From Myxococcota bacterium (GTDB lineage: Bacteria > Myxococcota_A > Polyangia > Palsa-1104 > JAEUJZ01), in assembly GCA_025057315.1 (NCBI GenBank), contig JANWXW010000097.1, forward strand, positions 1 through 61,818: DNA of 61,818 nt. Reading direction: 5' to 3'. Under the pieces are notes generated by a model that had not been told where the DNA came from, searched no databases, and was given only the letters and a program-made list of their open reading frames with translations. Each line of letters begins with the position of its first letter. Within the stretch, counting starts at the first letter, position 1. Both the position numbers and the translations under genes were made by a program. Below are positions 51,801-58,794 of the stretch, piece by piece.

Positions 51801-51921
51801 CGATGTGCCGCTGTGGCCGGGAGTGAACCTGGTGACGGTGGTGGCACGGCAGTCGCAGCAGGTCCAGTCCACACAGACCCTGGTGGTGAACCGGCTGGGT
51901 CGGGGTTTCGCCGCCAAGTGA
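48844..51921 (+). CDS. Carboxyl-terminal processing protease (S41) with long C-terminal extension
   Basis: The 1025-residue exported protease has an N-terminal membrane anchor or signal (KFIIVGVAGALALALTV). The helical Ctp cap region (GMLSTLDPHSVLLDPQMY) and a PDZ domain with the loop GSFGGLGIVIGIRKGQLTVI follow. The S41 catalytic core has the Ser in VNGASASASEIVAGALKNLD and the Lys in RTFGKGSVQVLY. After residue ~500 comes an acidic linker (EPEEEEELEDEANADDP), then ~450 extra residues: beta-sandwich-like repeats, an EF-hand-like DDLNGNGDGL, and an SH3-like segment (LSTDADVRSGADVAAPVIAR, FKATGVTDGFVRVEL). Typical Ctps stop near 450 residues. GGAG lies 8 bases before the ATG. Substrates unknown. 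Confidence 0.9.
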   Translation: MKRYLKFIIVGVAGALALALTVSRRGPSMMVGLGKTTGAASAERRPYELSALRVFNGTLMRITDAYVDPTRVDPKQMLLAALDSVQRQVAEVMVEPYPEKNRVVVRVDTAAREFSIAEVDSPWSLSTKMSEIFRFVSQNLAPGMEPDTVRNIEYSAINGMLSTLDPHSVLLDPQMYTEMKMSTRGSFGGLGIVIGIRKGQLTVIRPMKGTPAWEAGVRKGDQIIRIEKESTVNMALQDAVNRLRGEPGTRVEVWTERPSDKSTRHLVLTRAEIQVKSIEPHLLKTSNGSIGYLKLAQFNQKSDEDLRQALEDLNRKGIRGLILDLRNNPGGLLDKAIKVADEFLESGTIVTTVGYANKQREEKRATSAAQPRLPMAVLVNGASASASEIVAGALKNLDRAVIIGTRTFGKGSVQVLYDNEDGSALKLTIAQYLTPGDLSIQSVGITPDVVLEPMTADKDRIALFRSYKGLREQDLEAHLTSQNARGGDRPIETLRYLWSDPRRRPPRPQVSPLLDGDGKRSGEPEEEEELEDEANADDPDNFVEDYEIQFARDLLLSARGWRRHEVLASGREFFQRRQAEERNRMVEALRKLGVDWTPVGPQPSRANLVAELTTDKPGHLARAGETLTFKATVTNKGPVPAGQTWAKLKSDNWLFDEREFIFGKLAPGESRSWVVPVKIPRDSLSRLDIVRAEFAEENGAVPPRQELQVRLEGLPQPRFAYSYQLIDDLNGNGDGLLQRGESVRLRVKIKNIGVGKALEAMATLRNLSEEGVFVNKGRFELASIAPGEQKSVDFTFDVRPEYQHPAVRVELQVYDAALHDGVTDKLSFPISDSSVAIRELAGAFTLSTDADVRSGADVAAPVIARVSRGSRFKATGVTDGFVRVELEPGRPGFLPHQVGTTGQQPVTTAGKLALRWQVTPPLIEIQNPPLAVETGSFRLSAIARDTEQVADAYVLVTNRTAKIEHRKVFYRSNRKSTSPGEMRIEADVPLWPGVNLVTVVARQSQQVQSTQTLVVNRLGRGFAAK

Positions 51922-51954
51922 AATGGCCCTGCCAGGTATGCTAGGGTGGCAGCC

Positions 51955-52800
51955 ATGGCCACCGACTTCCGCTCTCGTGATGCCGGCCCCCTGACTGCAG
52001 AGGAGTGGCGGTCCGTCGAGCTTGCTGCCATCGAGACGGCCCGCCATCAGCTTATCGGCCGTCGTTTCTTAGCGCTGTACGGCCCGCTGGGTTCGGGCGT
52101 AGAGTTTGTCGAGCTGGATCTGCTGGGACCGCCGCGGGCGGCCGCCGTGAGCCTGCAAGGGGACGAGGATGCCCCCCCGCTGAGGCCAGCACGGCGACGC
52201 ATCCTGCCGCTGCCTCTCCTTTACCGCGATTGCCTCGTGTTCTGGCGCGACCTAGAGCGAGCACGCATGAACGGCGCCGGTCTGGAAACCTCGGCCATCG
52301 TCGCCGCCGCAGCGGAGGTGGCGGCTGCAGAGGACCAGCTCATCTTCCATGGCAACCCGGAGCTGGGCATCGAGGGCCTGCTGACCGCCGCCGACACCCA
52401 CGCGGTCCAGTTGGGCGACTGGAACGCGGCCGGAGAGGCCTACCAGCAGGTGGTGCGCGCCGTGGCCCAGCTCCAGCAGGCCGGCCACCCCGGCCCCTAT
52501 GCGCTGGTTCTGTCCAGCGATCGATTTGCCCGTCTGGAGCGGGTCCACGACATGACCGGTACCCTGGAGCTTGTCGCCGTCGAGCGGCTGGTGCGTGGGC
52601 CGGTGCTGCCCTGCCCTGTCATCTCGGGTGGCGTTCTGCTCGACCCCAGCGCGGCGAACATGGACCTAGCCGTGGGCATCGATCTGACCGTCGCCTATGC
52701 GGACAACGACCAGATGAACCATCGCCTGCGGGTGCTGGAGACGGTGGTGTTGCGACTCAAGCGCCCCTCCGCCGTGCTGCGTCTTGTCCCGTCTCCATAG
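51955..52800 (+). CDS. Encapsulin shell protein (family 1, Linocin-M18 type)
   Basis: This is a predicted HK97-fold nanocompartment shell subunit. The 281-residue product aligns by eye with family 1 encapsulins: N-terminal PLTAEEWRSVELAAIETAR and LIGRRFLALYGPLGSGVEFV, which contact cargo, the E-loop region LPLPLLYRDCLVFWRDLERA, central EDQLIFHGNPELGIEGLL and GDWNAAGEAYQQVVRAV, then GPYALVLSSDRFARL and the C-terminal DLAVGIDLTVAYADN and RVLETVVLRLKRPSAVLRL. The length is normal. The start is the second of two close ATGs (MATDFRS); the first, 3 codons earlier, is possible. A ferredoxin gene ends 12 bases away on the other strand. No gene in the window carries a recognisable cargo-loading peptide. 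Confidence 0.88.
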   Translation: MATDFRSRDAGPLTAEEWRSVELAAIETARHQLIGRRFLALYGPLGSGVEFVELDLLGPPRAAAVSLQGDEDAPPLRPARRRILPLPLLYRDCLVFWRDLERARMNGAGLETSAIVAAAAEVAAAEDQLIFHGNPELGIEGLLTAADTHAVQLGDWNAAGEAYQQVVRAVAQLQQAGHPGPYALVLSSDRFARLERVHDMTGTLELVAVERLVRGPVLPCPVISGGVLLDPSAANMDLAVGIDLTVAYADNDQMNHRLRVLETVVLRLKRPSAVLRLVPSP

Positions 52801-52812
52801 CCCGCATCGTGG

Positions 52813-53118
52813 TTACCTCTTTTTGCGGCGCGCGGCGTCCGGCACCAAGAGCGTCACGTCCGCGTGGACATGAGCCTGGCACGACAGCCGCAGCCGGGTC
52901 AGATAGTAAGTATTGCCCAAGTGCCGCCGCTCGTCGCTGTTCAGCGCCGATAGCCCCTCTTCACCCGCCAGGACCTTGACCCGACACAGGCCACAGCGAG
53001 CCCGCCCTCCGCATGCCGTGGGAATCGGCACGCCAGCGCGGCGCGCGGCGGCAAAGACTGTCTCTCCCTCCTCGCAAAAGATGGCCACACCGAACGGCTC
53101 AAGCTGGACAACCGGCAT
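52813..53118 (-). CDS. 2Fe-2S plant-type ferredoxin
   Basis: This is a small electron carrier. The 101-residue product has the plant-type pattern C36-x5-C42-x2-C45 (ACGGRARCGLC) and a fourth Cys at 80 (RLSCQAHV), so all four cluster ligands are present. The N-terminal FGVAIFCEEGETVFAAARRA is the usual fold start. It is a short adrenodoxin/putidaredoxin-like form with a basic C-terminus (ARRKKR) that is not an encapsulin cargo peptide. It is convergent with the encapsulin gene (12-base gap), so co-transcription is unlikely; a functional link is only a guess. Confidence 0.88.
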   Translation of the reverse strand: MPVVQLEPFGVAIFCEEGETVFAAARRAGVPIPTACGGRARCGLCRVKVLAGEEGLSALNSDERRHLGNTYYLTRLRLSCQAHVHADVTLLVPDAARRKKR

Positions 53119-53242
53119 CTGGCGAATCCCCCCGCACCCGGCGGGACAGTTGACACATGAAGTCTATGAAGCTAGAAACAAAGTAGGGATTTTTTACGAT
53201 CATGCTCCCTATCTCAGCATCTGCCCGCGCTGCCACACGAGC

Positions 53243-54145
53243 ATGGACGACTGGAAGACGCGCGTAACGCAGATCCGCTCGCTTCATCCATCGCCGGTTG
53301 CCTGCGGGCAGGCCTGTCTGGTGCTCATTTACGCGGGCACTCCCGGTGGCAGCGAGATTGGCCGGCGATTCGAGCTGGTGGGCGAGGAGCTGATCATTGG
53401 CCGTGGCGCGGATGCCGATATTCAGATCGACCGCGACTCCGTGTCGCGCCGCCACGCCCGGCTCTACCGGCAGGATGGCAACTGGTGCATCTGCGATCTG
53501 CAGTCCACCAATGGGACCTATGTCAATGACATGCCCATCCAGGAGCACTGTCTCCGCGATGGCGAGTTGCTCAAGATCGGCAATGCCATCTTCAAGTTTC
53601 TCTCTGGCCCCAGCGTGGAGGCAGCCTACTACGAAGAAATCTACCGCATGACCATCATGGATGGTCTAACGCAGTGTTACAATAAGCGATATTTTATGGA
53701 GAACCTGGAGCGGGAGCTGGCTCGCAGCGCGCGTTATGGCCGCCCGGTCTCGCTGGTTCTGTTCGACATCGACCACTTCAAGCACATCAACGACACGCAC
53801 GGCCACCTCACGGGCGACTATGTCCTGCGCGAGCTGGCGCGGCGTGTGCGGGCCCGCATCCGCAAAGAGGAGATCTTTGCGCGCTATGGGGGCGAGGAAT
53901 TCGCCGTCCTGCTTCCCGAGGCGACGCAGGAGGCAGCACTGGAGTTTGCCGAGCAGCTCCGCCGCCTGGTGGAGCATGAGGCATTTGAGTTCGAGGGGGA
54001 CCGCATCCAGGTGACGATCTCGGTGGGCGTGGCCTGCGTGGCGGCCAACGGCCACAAGGACATCGACCCCGCGACCTTCGTCAAGATGGCCGACGAGAAC
54101 CTCTATAGGGCCAAGCGCGCTGGCCGCAACCGCGTGGTCAGATAG
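53243..54145 (+). CDS. FHA-GGDEF diguanylate cyclase
   Basis: The protein is predicted to make cyclic di-GMP in response to a phosphothreonine-binding input. The 300-residue product starts MDDWKTRVTQIRSLH; the frame upstream is not supported. An FHA domain spans about 40-120 (ELIIGRGADADIQIDRDSVS, SRRHARLYRQDGNWCI, LQSTNGTYVND). A GGDEF domain spans about 135-300, with GLTQCYNKRYF, DIDHFKHINDTHGH and the active site GGEEF at 216-220. The I-site position upstream (RKEE instead of RxxD) is degenerate, so product inhibition may be weak. The FHA suggests control by a Ser/Thr kinase, such as those common in this lineage. Confidence 0.92.
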   Translation: MDDWKTRVTQIRSLHPSPVACGQACLVLIYAGTPGGSEIGRRFELVGEELIIGRGADADIQIDRDSVSRRHARLYRQDGNWCICDLQSTNGTYVNDMPIQEHCLRDGELLKIGNAIFKFLSGPSVEAAYYEEIYRMTIMDGLTQCYNKRYFMENLERELARSARYGRPVSLVLFDIDHFKHINDTHGHLTGDYVLRELARRVRARIRKEEIFARYGGEEFAVLLPEATQEAALEFAEQLRRLVEHEAFEFEGDRIQVTISVGVACVAANGHKDIDPATFVKMADENLYRAKRAGRNRVVR

Positions 54146-54213
54146 CGTCCTTGGCGACACCCGTTCCACGCCCACTGCGCGGCCGGGGTCCTTCGTTTCT
54201 CCTGTAAATTTGG

Positions 54214-54219
54214 TATACT
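54214..54219 (+). promoter_or_regulatory. Extended -10 box of the regulator gene (leaderless)
   Basis: TATACT is preceded by TGG (extended -10) and ends 8 bases before the ATG at 54228, with no SD. A start of transcription at or beside the ATG is expected. Confidence 0.45.
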
Positions 54220-54227
54220 AGCCCACG

Positions 54228-55640
54228 ATGTCGCATGAGGGACCGTCGCGATCCGCGCTGCGCCATGTGCTTATCCTCGACGAAGAGGAGCCCCTGCGCC
54301 ACATGCTCGCCCTGCTGCTGTCGCGCGAGGGCTACACGGCCACCGCCGTGGCGACGGCGGAGCAGGCGCTGGCAGAGCTGGATGCCCGGCCCTGCGACGT
54401 GGTTCTGTGTGATTTGCGCCCAACGCAACCCGGTGGGTTGGACCTCATAGAGGATCTGCGCTGCCGGCCGCGCCCTCCGGCTGTCATCGTCATGTCCGCC
54501 TCAGGCGGCATGGACCTGGCCCTCGAGGCCATCCGGCGCGGTGCCTACGACTACATCGCCAAGCCCTTTCGCCCTGATGAGGTGATTTTTGTCCTGCGCA
54601 AGGCCGAGGAGCGCGAGCGGATGCAGCGAGACAGCCTGCTCCGCTCCCGCCCCGGCCCCAGCAGCCGCGACACGCCGGCCCTAGAGTCCATCGTTGCCCG
54701 GACGCCCAGGATGCTGGAGCTGTTCCGGACCATCCGCAAGATTGCGGAGTTTAAGACCACGGTGCTCATCACCGGCGCGTCTGGCACCGGCCCGGCGGGG
54801 GTGGCGCGCCCCACTCCCCCCCCGCCGCCGCGCGCGGCGGGGCCCCTGGTGGCCATCAACTGTGGTGCCATCCCAGCCACGTTGCTGGAGTCAGAACTGT
54901 TCGGCCACAAAAAGGGCGCTTTCACCGATGCGGTTCGCGACAAGCGCGGCCGGTTCGAGGAGGCCAGCTCCGGCACCCTATTCCTCGACGAGATTGGCGA
55001 GCTCCCCGTGGCCCTGCAGGTAAAGCTGCTGCGAGCCCTGCAGGAGCAGGAAATCCGGCCGCTGGGCGGCACCACCGATATCAAGGTGGACACGCGGGTC
55101 ATTGCAGCCACGGTGCGCGACCTGCAGGCCGAGGTCGCTGCCGGCCGTTTTCGGGAGGACCTCTACTACCGGCTGAACGTGCTGCACATCCACCTGCCCC
55201 CGCTGCGGGAGCGGCGCGAGGACATCCCGGTGCTCATCGAGCACTTCATCCGCCGCATGAACGCCAAGCTTGGAACGCGCATCGAGGGCACCACCCCTGA
55301 GGCAGCGCGGCTGCTCATGGAGTACAGCTGGCCGGGCAACGTGCGCGAGCTGGAAAACACCATCGAGCGCGCCGTCGTGCTGTGCGAGGGACGGCTGCTG
55401 ACCGTAGCAGACCTGCCCGAGAAGCTGACCGGCCCCCCGCCGCTGGACCCACTTCAGGTGGCGTTACAAACGGGGGAGCTATCCATCAAGAAGACCACCC
55501 GGGCCATCGAGGAGGCGCTGATCCGCAAGGCCCTGAAGAAGACCGGGGGCAATCGCACCAGCGCGGCCCGCATCCTGGAGATCAGCCACCGGGCGCTTCT
55601 TTACAAGATCAAGGAATTTGGCATCACCGATCGAGAATGA
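54228..55640 (+). CDS. NtrC-family response regulator with altered Walker A
   Basis: This is a sigma-54-type enhancer-binding protein. Residues 13-125 form a receiver (VLILDEEEPLRHMLALLLS; phospho-acceptor Asp in VVLCDLRPTQPGG, where the usual MP is PT). Residues 155-385 form the AAA+ domain (ELFGHKKGAFTDAVRDKRGR, TLFLDEIGELPVALQVKLL, EYSWPGNVRELENTIERA). The C-terminal Fis HTH is GNRTSAARILEISHRALLYK. Two anomalies: the Walker A reads GASGTGPAGVARP (183-195), so the Lys expected at 189 is Pro189; and GAFTGA is GAFTDA. The Walker region is an almost A/T-free stretch (54789-54850), so a base-calling fault is possible. No histidine kinase gene is adjacent. It lies upstream of the pil cluster. 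Confidence 0.9.
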   Translation: MSHEGPSRSALRHVLILDEEEPLRHMLALLLSREGYTATAVATAEQALAELDARPCDVVLCDLRPTQPGGLDLIEDLRCRPRPPAVIVMSASGGMDLALEAIRRGAYDYIAKPFRPDEVIFVLRKAEERERMQRDSLLRSRPGPSSRDTPALESIVARTPRMLELFRTIRKIAEFKTTVLITGASGTGPAGVARPTPPPPPRAAGPLVAINCGAIPATLLESELFGHKKGAFTDAVRDKRGRFEEASSGTLFLDEIGELPVALQVKLLRALQEQEIRPLGGTTDIKVDTRVIAATVRDLQAEVAAGRFREDLYYRLNVLHIHLPPLRERREDIPVLIEHFIRRMNAKLGTRIEGTTPEAARLLMEYSWPGNVRELENTIERAVVLCEGRLLTVADLPEKLTGPPPLDPLQVALQTGELSIKKTTRAIEEALIRKALKKTGGNRTSAARILEISHRALLYKIKEFGITDRE

Positions 55641-55834
55641 TGCGAATCAGGTGCACAGGGGAAAGGGTCGTAGCCGGGCAACGATGTAGGTTTATGTATT
55701 ACAATTGACCACTTAACTATATATCATTGTTGCGTGACAGGTAGCAAAACTTCTGCCTTGACGGCAGGGGTGCCCAGTTTCAGAATTGACATGCTAGACG
55801 CCGTCGTCGGACGGTCGCGCCAACGAGTCCAGCC

Positions 55835-56206
55835 ATGGAGACCCAGAAGAACGAAAGCACCCTGCGTGCCGAACAGAAGCCGCGGGAGGACGGGGTAGAG
55901 GAGGCATCCCCCGCCAACGGCGAGCGGCCGGCCAGCGGGCCTCCTCCTGGGCGATCAGGGAGCGAGCGGGACAAGGGACGTCGCGACCCGGGGCGCGCGC
56001 AGCTGGTCGCCAACAACACGCGGCGGCTGCGCATGGAGCGCATGATGAGCAAGGCGGAGCTCGCGCGGCGCGCGGGTGTCTCCATCCTCACCATCGACCG
56101 CGTCGAGCGCGGCATGAAGTGCCGCATGGACACCAAGCGCAAGATCATCGAGGCGCTCGGCCTCCGGCCCGAGGACCGTGCGATGGTCTTTGCAGAAGAT
56201 GAGTAG
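55835..56206 (+). CDS. Small HTH (XRE-type) protein upstream of pilM
   Basis: The 123-residue product has a ~55-residue charged, probably disordered N-terminus and a helix-turn-helix domain at about 55-115: LVANNTRRLRMERMMSKAEL, ARRAGVSILTIDRVERGM, KRKIIEALGLRPEDRAMVF. The HTH matches the XRE/Cro form. It may regulate the following pil genes, from which it is separated by 202 bases. The start is an ATG with no clear SD; the upstream region at 55690-55790 is A+T rich and probably carries a promoter, with a small CTGCC/GGCAG hairpin at 55752-55766. Confidence 0.8.
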   Translation: METQKNESTLRAEQKPREDGVEEASPANGERPASGPPPGRSGSERDKGRRDPGRAQLVANNTRRLRMERMMSKAELARRAGVSILTIDRVERGMKCRMDTKRKIIEALGLRPEDRAMVFAEDE

Positions 56207-56408
56207 CAGGGGGGCCAGGAAGCAGGTGCCTGGTGCCCCGAGATCCGACAGGGGCCGGGTAGATGCTGCAATGGAGGCAGCGGGCCTGAGTGCGCTGAGC
56301 CAACCCCGGGGCGGCTGTCGTTGACAGGGCCGGCCCAGGGTTGGCCGGCGCCAGGAACCATTGGCATGACACATCTGCCCACAGGCCGCAGAGGGGGTTT
56401 ACGTCATC

Positions 56409-57464
56409 ATGGCCAAAAACTGCATCGGGCTTGATCTGGGCTCCAGCTGCATCAAGCTCACGCAGCTCAAGCTGAGCCGCGGAGGGGCCCAGCTTCGGGC
56501 CTTCGGCATCGAGCCCCTGCCTCCGGATGCCATCACCGACGGGGTCATCAGCAACCGCGAGGCGGTGGTGGAGGCCATCCGCACGCTGTTTGGGCGGCTC
56601 CGCATCAAGCAGCGGGAGGTGGCGGTGGCCATCGCGGGCAATGCCGTGATCATCAAGAAAATTTTCGTCCCGGCAATGGACGCCGACGAGCTCGAGGAGC
56701 AGATCCCGATCGAGGCCGAAAACCACATTCCCTTCACCCGCGCCGACGTGGACATCGACTACGAGCCGCTGTCAGGGAGAAACCCACAGGGTCAGATGGA
56801 GGTGCTGCTGGTGGCCGCCAAGCGCGACGTGGTGGCAACCTACCGCGAGGTAATCAAAGAGGCGGGGCTGGTGCCCGCGGTGGGCGATGTGGCCACCTTT
56901 GCGCTCCAGAATTCCTTTGAGCACGCCTACGCGGGCGACATCCCTTCGGACCAGGCCGTGGCCCTCATCAACATCGGAGCCACGCTGTCCACAATCAACA
57001 TCGTCGCCGATGGTCAGAGCGCCTTCACCCGCGACGTGTCCACCGGTGGCAACAGCTTCAACGAGGACATCTGCCGCGTGCTGGGCGGCATCGAGATGGA
57101 GGCTGCCGAGGCAGCCAAGATTCAGTTCACCGAAGACGGCACCCCGCGCGATCTGGAGCGGGTGCTGGTCGCCACCTCAGAGCAGATTGCCGGAGAGTTC
57201 CAGAAATCTCTGGACTTCTTCTTGGCCTCCAACCCGGATACGCAGATTAGCAAGATCTTTTTGGCCGGAGGCAGCGCGCGCGTGCCGCCACTCGTGCAGG
57301 CCATCGAGGCGCGGGCGCATGTGCCGGTGGAGATCATGAACCCCTTCCGCCGCGTCAATGTCGCCGACAGCGGCGTGGACCCAGCGTTCCTGCGGGCGCA
57401 CGCGGCACAGGCTGCGGTGTCCGTGGGACTGGCCCTGCGCAGCGGCTCGGATAAGTTTGAATAA
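56409..57464 (+). CDS. pilM: Type IV pilus assembly protein PilM
   Basis: PilM is the cytoplasmic actin-like (FtsA/MreB-fold) ATPase that binds the PilN tail and helps form the inner-membrane alignment complex. The 351-residue product has the phosphate-1 loop IGLDLGSSCIKL (about 5-16), QIPIEAENHIPF (about 98-109), the phosphate-2 loop ALINIGATLSTINI (about 180-193) and the adenosine loop IFLAGGSARVPPL (about 281-293). The order pilM-N-O-P-Q follows with overlaps of a few bases. Confidence 0.95.
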   Translation: MAKNCIGLDLGSSCIKLTQLKLSRGGAQLRAFGIEPLPPDAITDGVISNREAVVEAIRTLFGRLRIKQREVAVAIAGNAVIIKKIFVPAMDADELEEQIPIEAENHIPFTRADVDIDYEPLSGRNPQGQMEVLLVAAKRDVVATYREVIKEAGLVPAVGDVATFALQNSFEHAYAGDIPSDQAVALINIGATLSTINIVADGQSAFTRDVSTGGNSFNEDICRVLGGIEMEAAEAAKIQFTEDGTPRDLERVLVATSEQIAGEFQKSLDFFLASNPDTQISKIFLAGGSARVPPLVQAIEARAHVPVEIMNPFRRVNVADSGVDPAFLRAHAAQAAVSVGLALRSGSDKFE

Positions 57465-57469
57465 GGGCC

Positions 57470-58105
57470 ATGATTCGCATCAACCTGTTCCCTGTCCGGC
57501 AGGCGCGGCTCCGCGAGCGGGGCAAGCAGCACCTGGTGATCGGGATCGGGGTTCTATCAGTGGTGGTGGCCGGCATTGTCGTTTACCACGGCTACGAAAC
57601 GGCGCAGAACGAGGAATTGCAGCAGCGCGTTCATGCGTTGCGTCAGGCAGTCGAGCAGCTCAAACAGGAGCTGGGGGACTACGAGCAGGTCAAGGCCCAG
57701 CGCGCCGAGCTGCAGCGGCAGCGCGAGGCGATCCAGCGACTCCAACAGAACCGAGCCGGTCCGGTCTTTCTCATGCGCGAGCTGTCCGACATTCTAAGCA
57801 TGGGCAAGGGGCCTTCGTTCGACAAGGCCGAGTATGAGGAGGCGCTGCGCCGCGATCCGAACGCCGGGTTCAACCCCAACTGGGATGTGCGGCGGGTGTG
57901 GCTCACCTCATGGGAGGAGAAAAACCACGAGGTTGTGATCAAGGGCAGCGCCAAGTCCAGCGATGACGTTGCCGAGTTTACCAAGCGGTTGAAGCTTTCG
58001 CCGTTCTTCTCGGACGTGTACTGGCAGCAGACCACACCCCAAAAGGACGAAAAGCGCAACGTTACCTATGTGAACTTCGACCTCCGCTGCAAGGTAAGCT
58101 ACTGA
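57470..58105 (+). CDS. pilN: Type IV pilus protein PilN
   Basis: PilN is an inner-membrane protein of the pilus alignment complex. The 211-residue product has the PilM-binding motif IRINLFPVRQARLRERG at the N-terminus, one membrane helix (LVIGIGVLSVVVAGIVVYHG, about 24-43), a coiled coil (NEELQQRVHALRQAVEQLKQ), and a periplasmic ferredoxin-like domain. Its stop overlaps the pilO ATG by one base. Normal length. Confidence 0.94.
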   Translation: MIRINLFPVRQARLRERGKQHLVIGIGVLSVVVAGIVVYHGYETAQNEELQQRVHALRQAVEQLKQELGDYEQVKAQRAELQRQREAIQRLQQNRAGPVFLMRELSDILSMGKGPSFDKAEYEEALRRDPNAGFNPNWDVRRVWLTSWEEKNHEVVIKGSAKSSDDVAEFTKRLKLSPFFSDVYWQQTTPQKDEKRNVTYVNFDLRCKVSY

Positions 58106-58794
58106 TGGAGCAGCTCGACGAACTCCTGCAAAAACTCGGTGCGGCTCCTGTCTGGCAGAAGGCGGTGGGCTTGCTGGTCGCCGTGGGCTTGCTGGGTGGC
58201 GGTTACTGGTACTTCTTCCTGGACGATATTTGGATCCAGCGTGAGCAGCTTGCCGCGGAACAATCTAAACTTAGCACGGAAAAGAAAGAGTACGAGAACC
58301 GCAAGCGGGAGTACTTGGCTTATCGCAAGGAGATCGCGCAGCTCATCGAGGAGCAGAGGGACGTGCTGCGGCTGCTCCCAAAGAAGGACGACATCGAGCA
58401 GTTCATCGAGGCCATGCAGCAGCAAATCGAGCTGTCGGGCCTGACCCGCTCGGCGCTGATCCGCGATCCGGCAGTGCCGCAGGACTTGTTCATTCGTCTG
58501 CCCATTCGTATGACCGTCTATGGGACTTACCACCAGCTGATGCGCTTTTTTAAGAGCATGGGGGAGATCCCGCGCATTGTGAACATTGAGGACCTGCGCC
58601 TCTCCCCCACCGAATCGGGCAGTGGGGGCAGCGGCGACAAGGATCTGCCGCCCGACACGCTCAAGGCTGAGTTCGTCGCGGTGGCCTATCAGTACCTCGA
58701 CCGCGCACCGGCGCGACCAGCGGCCGGCAGCGGGGCAGGCATGCAGGTGGAGGCCCAGTCCAGCGGCGGTGGTGGTCCCGGAGCCGGCAGATGA
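58105..58794 (+). CDS. pilO: Type IV pilus protein PilO
   Basis: PilO is the partner of PilN in the periplasmic heterodimer. The 229-residue product has a short cytoplasmic start (MEQLDELLQKLGAAPVWQKA), one membrane helix (VGLLVAVGLLGGGYWYFFLD), a coiled coil (QREQLAAEQSKLSTEKKEYE) and a globular domain with IRLPIRMTVYGTYHQLMRFF near 130-150. The Gly/Ser/Ala-rich tail is somewhat long. The stop overlaps the pilP ATG (ATGA). Confidence 0.94.
   Translation: MEQLDELLQKLGAAPVWQKAVGLLVAVGLLGGGYWYFFLDDIWIQREQLAAEQSKLSTEKKEYENRKREYLAYRKEIAQLIEEQRDVLRLLPKKDDIEQFIEAMQQQIELSGLTRSALIRDPAVPQDLFIRLPIRMTVYGTYHQLMRFFKSMGEIPRIVNIEDLRLSPTESGSGGSGDKDLPPDTLKAEFVAVAYQYLDRAPARPAAGSGAGMQVEAQSSGGGGPGAGR

Noticed and set aside
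52813..53118. Ferredoxin as encapsulin cargo
   Set aside because: Its C-terminus (ARRKKR) is not a cargo-loading peptide and the gene is convergent, so only a loose link is proposed.
56355..56385. Possible sigma-54 promoter (TTGGCATGACACATCTGCC) upstream of pilM
   Set aside because: The GG and GC elements are 12 bases apart; sigma-54 promoters need 10 between them, and the -12 GC is poor.
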